A stretch of DNA of 39,690 nucleotides from Phycisphaerae bacterium (GTDB lineage: Bacteria > Planctomycetota > Phycisphaerae > SM23-33), in contig JADHXQ010000036.1 of NCBI GenBank assembly GCA_016782885.1, positions 1 through 39,690 of the forward strand, read 5' to 3'. Under the pieces are notes generated by a model that did not search any database, was not told the DNA's origin, and saw nothing but the letters and a program-made list of their open reading frames with translations. The position numbers were made by a program, and so were the translations under genes. This document shows positions 17,601 to 23,062 of the stretch, piece by piece (within the stretch, counting starts at the first letter, position 1; every line of letters starts with the position of its first letter).

Positions 17601-20238
17601 CTCCGCGGATGAACACGTCGGGGTCTTCGCCGCGCCTCTTTGGCGGGAGCATTTCCTGGAGCATCGTCGCGACTTTGTTGGCGTTGCCCGATGTGAGGTT
17701 CACTATCCTGATCGGGTCGATCTGTGCGGACTTTTCGACGTCGATCGACTTGACCAGCGCCGCGATCGCCTCGTGGTCCTGCGGGCTGGCGGAGATCACC
17801 AGCGAGTTGCTGTCGGTGTTGAATGCGATGGTGACCGGTACGCCCGGGGTGGCGCTGGCCTTGGGTGCGGGCGGCGCCGAATGGGATGAATACCGCGAGT
17901 ATCTGTAGGAAGAGTAGGACGAGTAGCTCGGACTCGACGACTGCCTTCCCGAGCCGTAGATTCCCTGCAGCGTAGCCGCGAGTTCTTTGGCGTTGGCGTA
18001 TTTGAGCTGCAGCACGCGCGTTTCGATTTGACCCTTGGTAAGTTTGTCGAGTTTCTGGATCATATCGTCGAGCATTTTCCATTTATTTTCGGATGCCCTT
18101 ATCAGCAGCGTTCCGGTCAGGTTGTCGCCCTGTATGAACACGTCGGGCGCCTGGCCCTCGCCTTTTGGAGGCAGCATTTTTGAGAGCATCGCGGCGACTT
18201 TGTCGGCGTCGGCGCTCTTGAGATGGACTATCCTGATCGGGTCCACTTCGGCGGCTTTTTCGACGTCGATGGACTTTATGAGTGCGGATATGGAGTCGAG
18301 GTCTTCGGCGCTGGCCGAGACCACCAGCGAGTTCGACGACGTGTTGTACGCGATGCTGACCGGCGTGATCCCCGGGGTGTTGTATCTCGCCGCCCTCGTC
18401 GGCGGATAGATAGTTTTCAGCGTGGTCGCCAGTTCCCTGGCGTCGGCGAACTTGAGCTGGATTACGCGCGTCGGCGGGGCGGCTGAGGCGTCGGCGATTT
18501 CGGTCAATTTTTTGATCGCCGCTTCCACCCTCTTCCAGTGTGCCGGGGGCACGGAGATCATCAGCGAGTTCGAGGAGTTGTCCGCCTCGACGCGGAAATT
18601 CGGGATGCCCGCCTTCTGCCCGGTTCTCGTGGCGAAGAGGTTTTCCAGAGCCTTGTCGAGCACTTCGGCGTTTCCGCTCTTGAGCTGTATGACGTGAATT
18701 TCGTACGGTTCGGACTCCGGTGCGCGGTCGAGTTCCTTGATAACTCCGGCGGCGGCTTCGACGTCTGTCGGCGAGCCGACGACGATCAGGGAGTTTGTTC
18801 GCCCGTCGGCGCTTATCGACAGTGTGCTTTTGAAATTTCCCCTTTCATCGGGTTTCGATGTCGCCTTGGTGACGATCTCGGCGATTTGCAATGCGTCGGC
18901 CGTTTTTAGCGGGAAGATTTTCATCCCACCGGCCAGTGTAACGCCCTTGTCGAGTTTCTCGATGAGTTTGGCCACTTTGTCGATTTCAGCGATCGTTCCG
19001 GAAACGATAATGCGATTCCCGACTTCGTCGGCGACGACCTTGGTGGTGCTCTTGGACGATGAGGGTATCGGTATGGGCCTTCGGGATGACGAGGAGGAGG
19101 AGCTTGACGATCTGGGAGTGTAGTAGCGAACGGTCGTGCCGAGCAGGTCGGTGATCATCTTAGCCACGGTGGCGGCCTTGGCGTTCTTCAGATCGAAGAC
19201 TCTCACTTCGTTTTCGCCGACGCTTTCCTTGGTGTCGAGCTGCTTGAGCATCGCTTCGGCCATTGCGATTTTGTCGGGCATTCCGACGAGGATAACCGAG
19301 TTGGTTCTCTTGTCGGGATTGACGGTCACCACGTCCTTTGCGTCGGCGGGTGTGGGCACGGCGCGCCGGTATCTTTCGGAGTAGACGGTCTTGGAGAATA
19401 TGCCCATGGTTCCGAAGAGTTTTCCAACGATCGTGGCGGCTTCGTCGGCTGCCGCATTGGCGAGCACGACGGTATGTATCTGCTGCTTCAACTGCTGCTC
19501 GTCACCGTCCAGCGCCGACAGCATCTCGTTGATTCTGCGGATGTTGGCGAGGTTATCGGTGATTATGACTCCGCGTCCTCGCGGCATGGGGACGATCGAA
19601 CCGTATGCCGAGACCATTCGCACGACGGCCTTGGATGCGGCGTCGGCGTCCAGGTTTTTCAGCGGGAGGAGGACGGTGGCGATTTCGCTTCCGCGGAGTT
19701 TTTGTGTCTTGTCCAGTCCGCGGATGATCTTCAGGGGCATCTCCGGGAGCTTGGCGAGCGGTGTCAACTGCATGAACCGCCCGAACTCCATCAGGCGGAA
19801 TCCTCGCATCGCCAGGATGATGTTGAGCGTGTCCAGCGCCTCTTCGTAGGTGTAGGGCTCGGCGTCCATGAAGGTCAGGTTTCCCTCGACGGCGACCTCG
19901 CCGATCAGTGGTTTGTTGGCCAGTTGGGCGAATCGCTTCACAACGTCGGCACATGGAACATCGTGATAATTGAAGCGAACCGTGTCGGGATCAGCCTTGG
20001 GGATCTTTATCGCCGGACGGGTCGTCGGCGCCTTGACTGCAACCTTTACTGCCGGCTGCGTCGTAGGCGCTTTGGCTGCGACCTTTCCTGCCGGTTGAGT
20101 CGTCGGGGCCTTGGCTGCGACCTTTGCTGCCGGCTGGGTCGTCGGAGACTTTGCTTCGACCGGTGGTGCGGCAAGCAATGGACAGGCCGCTATTGCACTC
20201 GCGGCGATGATGGCACAAGTTATTTTCAAGTATCGCAT
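8626..20238 (-). CDS. gspD: Giant type II secretion secretin (GspD-like) with about 39 secretin_N modules
   Basis: A single uninterrupted frame encodes 3870 residues; GspD proteins usually have about 650-750. Order: signal peptide (1-23, ending LLAAPP); four 13-residue PTTQPA-type linker repeats (about 30-80); an N0/STN-like domain (about 85-190, VRFNYHDVPCADVVKRF); about 39 successive N1/N3-type modules of about 86 residues (190-3540); then one secretin barrel domain (about 3540-3770). A typical module is V-F-PLKNADA, a helix ending VLxxLF, a variable loop, DxRTNSLIV, and a helix ending IxxLD. The barrel has GRLEVLSRPQI, VPFITN, VGIILQTTPRI and the hallmark VPFIGDLPIIGELF. A charged tail of about 100 residues follows. 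The ATG at 20238 has AGGAG 7 nt upstream. It should form the outer-membrane channel of the T2SS with an extraordinarily long periplasmic part. The module count is by eye. Confidence 0.93.
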   Translation of the reverse strand: MRYLKITCAIIAASAIAACPLLAAPPVEAKSPTTQPAAKVAAKAPTTQPAGKVAAKAPTTQPAVKVAVKAPTTRPAIKIPKADPDTVRFNYHDVPCADVVKRFAQLANKPLIGEVAVEGNLTFMDAEPYTYEEALDTLNIILAMRGFRLMEFGRFMQLTPLAKLPEMPLKIIRGLDKTQKLRGSEIATVLLPLKNLDADAASKAVVRMVSAYGSIVPMPRGRGVIITDNLANIRRINEMLSALDGDEQQLKQQIHTVVLANAAADEAATIVGKLFGTMGIFSKTVYSERYRRAVPTPADAKDVVTVNPDKRTNSVILVGMPDKIAMAEAMLKQLDTKESVGENEVRVFDLKNAKAATVAKMITDLLGTTVRYYTPRSSSSSSSSSRRPIPIPSSSKSTTKVVADEVGNRIIVSGTIAEIDKVAKLIEKLDKGVTLAGGMKIFPLKTADALQIAEIVTKATSKPDERGNFKSTLSISADGRTNSLIVVGSPTDVEAAAGVIKELDRAPESEPYEIHVIQLKSGNAEVLDKALENLFATRTGQKAGIPNFRVEADNSSNSLMISVPPAHWKRVEAAIKKLTEIADASAAPPTRVIQLKFADARELATTLKTIYPPTRAARYNTPGITPVSIAYNTSSNSLVVSASAEDLDSISALIKSIDVEKAAEVDPIRIVHLKSADADKVAAMLSKMLPPKGEGQAPDVFIQGDNLTGTLLIRASENKWKMLDDMIQKLDKLTKGQIETRVLQLKYANAKELAATLQGIYGSGRQSSSPSYSSYSSYRYSRYSSHSAPPAPKASATPGVPVTIAFNTDSNSLVISASPQDHEAIAALVKSIDVEKSAQIDPIRIVNLTSGNANKVATMLQEMLPPKRRGEDPDVFIRGDEHTGALMIRAPESKWEMLNEMIGKLDKSIKQQARETRLLPVKNVSAAEVVVMLQQLYPIEKKNERRGGYNYYYGQAPQEKPKDPNRVVVSAAPNDRALLVDAPKSKIEEIAQLITSLDTGTGPEVIETRTYELTNSSAAEIAESMTRLFAKQGKSPKGAEPEARFQADSMANQLLVAATAKQFVEIEKLIKKVAEKASIRSQTKTFILKNAKADDVVPVLQTMLTQQFSSSSAPPARSRRGKGSRGATTTTSTTVRVSAMSKENIVIVQGSAEVLALAGELIETFDARKAGSDIVIEIIQLKNAQAATLAEAINASLAKQAASRNTARRGSRNATPATDEETVIVTPEPNSNSVLIRGPSSEVPAVKAMIMQLDSGGISSALSVKIFPLKNGEAANLAKSVGKLFQDMIRQYARGNKSITPPPFSITADERTNSLIVSTTSAHFALVEQILDNLDKAPERSLKIVRYIWLENAIATDVADKLTAMYADRRGVDKPVIESDIFANAITVIGKDADVKTMESVITDLDKAAMDNSIQVKVIPLKGVQAAKMANVIRRVYGQMSDSRIVITESTDKPTGAAPGPKGARGKPTTQPASTTQPAEAPPIVIAVDAAANALIISATRTELENVSDLIERLSDSTTGGEAEFRTYKIAHGDPTVVAKTLSDLFNPPKQPAAARPQGRGGRGAAAAPAIVPPPVITVVADRRTSSVIVRAKPMDFEIIDPLVKELDKDSTVLTEVRVFVLTNTDATEVASNLKELFKLSTGGNRQSSSATGANNAKRRGRSAQQQRAEMIRAAMQAGGAQAPASTQTELSVTANKNTNSVIVSAQPETMKVVEKLIEELDQTAALTKIPSIRLYPLKHADITQTVRTLQTLFVSSKSAPKTKGATRTTDSDTPIVITAQETSRTVLVSAPAEKHELIAKTIEQIDGSQATDALSVKVYRIQNVEAAGVAASLTATLSQSGATGKGKTATTDAALRISADRSSNTLVVKASAEDHKKIVLLLAEIDEAPATKYPIQMITLRNADPTRLAEMLTRVFTSQARGSGGSGRRGAQGSSVTPQNVIIEPAADSRMLLVRADDKTFAKIKEMAAQLDATTPQGQSVRTLLTLKHAQASSVAAALTQAFAPQRGVRVEPDDLVTIVAEGNSNSIIVTANPKNLQAVEVLLGKLDTEDAGGRKTEFVLLKNAKATELVTVLEKIAAGSGQASSGGGRRSGRGSTASTSQQVIVSADAGSNAIVMTGPSTELGQLMQMAVQLDQAALKTAQQVFVIPLKNGNASSVASVVTNMYKQQVAAARREKRSVEPLAVSADDRANALILATSEVMHAQVSEWVKQVEGMKPARGTLRVITLEHADAEEVDKAIQQIYNKSGTSGTRGAPGARGKQPAKPSSTGGQVETTVLPSQKAILVNASDEDFKVIEALVKTLEAAAVTSKRTVKAFVLKNANPVRVASALTAAFRSRGRQAKPEDEVTVSAIQQTQTVMVAATKEKMAEVETLIEVLDKVDVAGKLQFKLFPLENTTPSKILPALRGLILQLQRQAGGQSIDISPDERTRSLIVTTRETLFEQIGDIIKRLDKPPAFEKIEVLIIPLKKADATRLAEVLTEMLRPSANNVVTPEARALQEQIRILRVRGSLKDKLPELDLTKPIKITPDAATPQAQGSNSLLVTSTPENLKAMKVIVEMLDTVPIGEGVLVRIARLEKADAETVRRILDDIFNTQGKKLAGPTGTSTAGKVVPKSASGKALTGGLNISADLRTNTLVMAGLAESLALAEILIKDLDRTADKFVTEVKLFKLKNADAARLLPVLRGVFTEPTDDPAVSGVRTFVTRLQTAAAKKNPVTSDRPKTRAAFTIQADAATNILVVAARKDLMTIISDVIAQMDIAGAGSLNTVRIFPLLNADAARLRTVVQELYTGSSASLIREEDRPTVTVDTRTNSLIVSASDKTFTMLTNLLGNLDRKTPIDLRDIRLVTLKNAEADTLSTVLQKMMDARVVRQQSLGVKDAEALRVIVVADARSNSLIVGGSAEGYKIVKDLAEQLDSKSAALSGQIQLLPLKEANAGTLSTTLVNLFNQRYQAARTDDIRRQKPVILPDLRTNSLLVAANNDDTKVLKSLLKNLDVKLTDPAVRLVVIPMKHNDSGIVGPMIRDIFAARLVSMTPSGTTPAPQDRVDVSVDSLTNALVISANKENLTLIEGLLKKVDIEPPMETGIVRMYPLKNADAQRVSTLLSSLISQGLYKPGAVAAGTNAALANREKVAIAVDTRTNVLIVSASKENFAVIDEIIGKIDSDDAVLTGDIRAFPLKKARATNLAETLNNLYKAKLAAEQASGASGRSLPTSIIPDARTNTLLVTGSRESFKSIADMIEKLDTGSSARITEIRVFELKSADATELATILLDTLTTKPKSAIDDPNVHQAMLKFVTQDKDGKLVVAKALQEGLLITPDARNNTLVVSAPVENMPLLANLIRALDNTAPRAAEIKVFPLKNADAARMGEVLTQLFRLQQTGSADSKSIKYTLKSTTRPAGKNGEVSATLGSAEQSALTVTVDTRTNSLLVGGTKQYVELAGTVIKELDSSPAQERQTKIYRLRNAQAADIQTALRSFLDQERQTVSSTLGTEGIGAAHKLLEQEVAIVAEETTNSLLLSASPRYFKTVSAMIDELDQPLPQVLIKVLLAEVTLTGRSDLGFEWDHSARNGSNGAVRRFGTNFGVAGSFNTNGGFRFSLAGGDIDLFLQALQTEGRLEVLSRPQILTADNQTGEINVGQRVPFITNSRVTDEGSVFNTIQYENVGIILQTTPRINPDGDIKLEVNAEISSISDSDSVEISEGVNAIVVNNRSATTTVTVRNGHTIVIGGLITSQDNNTERKVPFIGDLPIIGELFKTTTVTKERRELLIVLTPYVQTGAADADKETKKQTKRLDLLSEKRRQGLLEWLSEQKPYKNLLPLPVKKSALTNESSTELLPLESLKGVPENAPATRPANTKKLIDFDKELTSD
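17490..18480 (-). repeat. Tandem duplication of a two-module unit inside the giant secretin
   Basis: Modules 6-7 (about 18020-18480) and 8-9 (about 17490-18020) are far more alike than other pairs. Both have SNSLV(V/I)SAS, then an AL(I/V)KSIDVEK core, then PIRIV, and in the second module a ML-PPK motif, a PDVFI-GD motif and a KW-ML motif. The second unit differs chiefly by a Ser/Tyr-rich loop insertion. Boundaries are approximate. Confidence 0.75.
20010..20150 (-). repeat. 39-bp tandem repeats encoding PTTQPA-x-KVA-x-KA linkers
   Basis: Near the N-terminus of the secretin, units of 39 bp (13 residues, PTTQPAxKVAxKA) are repeated about three and a half times with few differences; the last unit is PTTRPAIKIPKA. 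A related KPTTQPASTTQPA occurs again in module 16. These look like a flexible, proline-rich periplasmic linker. Confidence 0.85.
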
Positions 20239-20250
20239 ATCACAACTCCT

Positions 20251-20266
20251 GAGCCCCTCGGGGCTC
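20251..20266 (-). promoter_or_regulatory. Stem-loop directly before the gspD ribosome binding site
   Basis: GAGCCCC-GA-GGGGCTC forms a perfect 7-bp GC-rich stem (or 6 bp with a CGAG tetraloop) between the gspM stop (20268) and the AGGAG ribosome site (20246-20250) of gspD. In the message the stem abuts the AGGAG. It could block ribosomes, protect the downstream message from 3' exonucleases, or partly terminate transcription. On the other strand it is followed by a T-rich run and resembles an intrinsic terminator, though no plus-strand gene ends here. Confidence 0.6.
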
Positions 20267-20267
20267 T

Positions 20268-21365
20268 TTATTTTTCAAAACTCACACTTTGTGGTCTTGT
20301 TGTAGTCTGTAGGCTGGTCGGTTCTGCACCGCCGGCGATACGAAGCACGGGCGGAAGGTCCGAGCCTTTGAGGATACGTTTTGCGGTAACGTACTGGTTA
20401 CCCTCGATCGCCCAGTAGTCCGAATCGATTTTGACAATCACTCTCGCGGGGGAAAACAGATCCGGTTTGTCCGGATCGGGCAGCATCCTGTAGTCCACCA
20501 TGACGATTTCCCACCCCATCAGTTTCTCGCCTTGTTTGTACTTGTAGACCGCGCCGGTCTTGTCGATTTCGTTGACCACCCAGACCTCGGGCTCGCCGCC
20601 GAACGTCGGAAGTCCACATATCCTGTATTTGGGCTTCGGTCCTGCCGGTGGTTTAGGCGGATCTATTCGTGGCGTCGGTTTTTTCACAACTACGGCCGGA
20701 GGCTTGGGCGGCGCGACGTACTTGATGTAGCGGCGGAAGATATCCCGCTCCGGAATGACATTGTAGAGCTTGCGTCGGTCTGATTTCAGATCTATCGCGA
20801 GTTTGATGTCGGACGGGCGCGTCGTTGCAAACTGCGGTCCTTTTCTCGAAGCCAGCGACAGAGCGACATAATCGAACTCGACCCGGAACGGTCCGTCCCG
20901 TTCACGCGGCGAGATCGACAGATTCTCGATCCGATGCAGAGTGGGATCCTCTTCGAGCATGTACAGGAGGTTGAGGATATGCTCCATCTTCCCGCCCTTC
21001 AGAACGCGCCAGGCAGTTTCCCGAAGATCGCCTGAACTCTTGGTGTTGCCCTTACTGACTCCCTTGCCCTCGCTGGTCAGACCGCTGCGGTCGAGCATCG
21101 CCATCAGGTGGCTGAAAGTCTTCTTCTCCACGTCGTCATCGTCTTTGCCGTAAGTCAGGGCAGCGAGCGCTTTGAGGTGCGCGGTCTTGACCTTCATGGA
21201 CCTCTTCGTTTGCTCCAGCTTGTCGATGTTCCTTTTTGTATTGCGAATGTCCTCATCGAGCGAGGTGGCCGGGGACAGGAACAGACCGTTGACCAATGTG
21301 TAAAGAACGATCACACAGATGATCCCCGCAGTAATGGCGGCCAGTATCTTTTCGCGCTTGTTCAT
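20268..21365 (-). CDS. PilO/GspM-like inner-membrane protein with extra C-terminal (GspC/PilP-like?) domain
   Basis: 365 residues. A short cytoplasmic N-terminus and one transmembrane helix (about 8-30, AAITAGIICVIVLYTLVNGL) are followed by a charged coiled-coil (DEDIRNTKRNIDKLEQTK) and a ferredoxin-like region (about 85-175) as in PilO/GspM. A proline-rich linker (PPKPPAVVVKKP, RIDPPKPPAGPKP) leads to a C-terminal beta-rich domain (about 250-340: YRICGLPTFGGEPEVWVVNE, YKYKQGEKLMGWEIVMVDYR). Its position and shape recall the homology-region domain of GspC or PilP that contacts the secretin N0 domain. No separate gspC is present, so a fused M+C protein is a reasonable inference, not a demonstrated homology. 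The ATG overlaps the gspL stop as ATGA, implying translational coupling. It ends 29 bp before gspD. Confidence 0.75.
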   Translation of the reverse strand: MNKREKILAAITAGIICVIVLYTLVNGLFLSPATSLDEDIRNTKRNIDKLEQTKRSMKVKTAHLKALAALTYGKDDDDVEKKTFSHLMAMLDRSGLTSEGKGVSKGNTKSSGDLRETAWRVLKGGKMEHILNLLYMLEEDPTLHRIENLSISPRERDGPFRVEFDYVALSLASRKGPQFATTRPSDIKLAIDLKSDRRKLYNVIPERDIFRRYIKYVAPPKPPAVVVKKPTPRIDPPKPPAGPKPKYRICGLPTFGGEPEVWVVNEIDKTGAVYKYKQGEKLMGWEIVMVDYRMLPDPDKPDLFSPARVIVKIDSDYWAIEGNQYVTAKRILKGSDLPPVLRIAGGAEPTSLQTTTRPQSVSFEK

Positions 21366-23062
21366 CGTCTGGATCCCCCATACCTGGATCTGCCGGATCC
21401 GTTGGGCCTGCGATATCCGCTGGATCCTGGTCTCGAACTGCCCGACGATCCGCTGCGCAACTGCCTTTCCGAATCGTCGTCTGCCGGACGCGGAACGTGT
21501 TTGTACTTGGTCAGGTCCACTTTCATCCCGGGTTCAACCGTCAGCGTGATTTCTTCGCTGTGCGTGTAATCGCCCCTGTCGCTGGGCCCCGAGCCCTTGG
21601 ACTGGGGATTGTATCCCACATCTGCCAGGCGCACCTTGAAGTCATCGAGCACCTGGTGCCCCTTGGCGTAGGCTTGGAAAGTTATCGTGCCTTTTCGTTC
21701 AGTTTTGAAGCTGGACCTGAGGTAGAGATCCTGGCAGCTCGGAGCCAGTTGGCTGATCAATGCCAGATGGTCCACCCAGTTGGTGCGGGCTTTCAGCCAC
21801 GCATCAACAGTTTTGGCGCGCCGGATCAGCGAGATGTGGTTCTGCGTGTCCTTTTTCAGCTTCTTTTCCCGGCTCTTGTAAGCTGCGAGGGTTTCTTCCT
21901 TCCCGCCGAGGTACATGCCTCTTGCCACGACGACTGCAGCCAGCAGCACAACGACCGCCGCGACGATCATCAACGCTTGCGTTCTCCTGACGTCGTGCTG
22001 CACCGGAGGGTGTTTGGGATTAAGGAAGTCAAAGGGCTGGTCCTGTCCCTGGTGCGCGATAGCCAGACCGATCGTCGCTGAATACGCCGAGGCGTTGCCC
22101 CGGGTGGGCAAATCCAACGCCCCGTCCGGCGAGAGCAGTTCACACTGGATGCCCAGCTTGCTCTCGATGCCCCTGAGCACCGGCGATTCAATTCCCGTAC
22201 CACCGGCGATCAGCACGGCAGTGATCTCGCCGTGATGCTGGGCCGAACTGTAGCTGTGAACGCTGCGGACTATTTCCTGGACGACCAATTCAACGGATCG
22301 GGTCTGCTGGCCGGACTCGCCGGGAGGTATGCGCACCACCGCCGACCTGCAGAATGCCAGTGAATTACCCTTCAGCACGTTGATCTCGGTTTCGTCGCTC
22401 GTGATATGAACGGACATCACAGTTTCGTCTTCGGCCCGTCGAACGCAGGCGTCAACGCATTTCATGTTCGCATACGGCCTCAAACCCAGGCGTCTGAGTT
22501 TGATACCGGCTGCTTCGGCTATCCGGCGGTAGTGATCGACCACGTCGGTGGACACCGCCCCGACCAGCACGCCGACACCGGCGGCGGTGTCCCCATGTCC
22601 GTTGGTCGATTCGGCCAGATCCAGGTGGCTGGTGATGGTGAAGTCTATGACGGCTTCTTCGGGGCTGAAGGGCAGGTCCTTTTCGACCTGGAAGCGGACC
22701 ATTGAGGCCATCTCCGCCGGCTGGGTTCCCGGAGGCAGGGTCAGCGGTTTCAGAACGGCCTTTCGGCGCGGAACGCTCATCAGCATACCGCAGCGTCCCA
22801 GGGATGTTTTCGAGTTCTTCGAGAAATCCGCCAGCGTCAGGGCGAGGAACTTGCCCGTGGCCTCGGCATCGTCCAGGTCGAGAGCCTCGGGCATGGGGTT
22901 GGAATAGAGCGTTTCTATGCTCGTGATCTTGCCCGTCCGCTGCGCATGAACTATCCGCACGAACCTGCTGTCGAAGTCTATCGCCACCAAATGCCTGGGC
23001 ACGGATGGTTTCATCCGCTGCCTGAGTTTGTCAATCAGCGCGTTGTCAGTCAGTGATGCCAT
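21362..23062 (-). CDS. gspL: GspL-type T2SS assembly protein (PilM actin-like domain plus PilN-like part)
   Basis: 566 residues. The N-terminal cytoplasmic part (about 20-350) is an actin-like PilM/GspL domain: HLVAIDFDSRFVRIVHA, PLTLPPGTQPAEMASMVRFQVEKDLPF-type core and an AGGTG loop for nucleotide. A transmembrane helix at about 362-385 (MIVAAVVVLLAAVVVARG) is followed by a coiled-coil and a PilN-like periplasmic domain (LALISQLAPSCQDLYL). A Ser/Gly/Arg-rich tail ends the protein. GspL links the GspE ATPase to the periplasmic components. The frame is open far upstream to 23185, but the ATG at 23062 overlaps the gspK stop as TAATG and gives the family start, so it is chosen. The conserved PilM N-terminal FxxK-like segment supports recruitment of GspE by analogy. 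Confidence 0.88.
   Translation of the reverse strand: MASLTDNALIDKLRQRMKPSVPRHLVAIDFDSRFVRIVHAQRTGKITSIETLYSNPMPEALDLDDAEATGKFLALTLADFSKNSKTSLGRCGMLMSVPRRKAVLKPLTLPPGTQPAEMASMVRFQVEKDLPFSPEEAVIDFTITSHLDLAESTNGHGDTAAGVGVLVGAVSTDVVDHYRRIAEAAGIKLRRLGLRPYANMKCVDACVRRAEDETVMSVHITSDETEINVLKGNSLAFCRSAVVRIPPGESGQQTRSVELVVQEIVRSVHSYSSAQHHGEITAVLIAGGTGIESPVLRGIESKLGIQCELLSPDGALDLPTRGNASAYSATIGLAIAHQGQDQPFDFLNPKHPPVQHDVRRTQALMIVAAVVVLLAAVVVARGMYLGGKEETLAAYKSREKKLKKDTQNHISLIRRAKTVDAWLKARTNWVDHLALISQLAPSCQDLYLRSSFKTERKGTITFQAYAKGHQVLDDFKVRLADVGYNPQSKGSGPSDRGDYTHSEEITLTVEPGMKVDLTKYKHVPRPADDDSERQLRSGSSGSSRPGSSGYRRPNGSGRSRYGGSRR

Noticed and set aside
20251..20280. Intrinsic terminator for a plus-strand gene
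   Set aside because: The stem is followed by a T-rich run on the plus strand, but no plus-strand gene ends here; kept only as a possible regulatory stem.
8864..20418. Many plus-strand open frames opposite the giant secretin
   Set aside because: They mirror the repeated modules and all read as similar low-value translations; the minus-strand frame has consistent domain structure from end to end.
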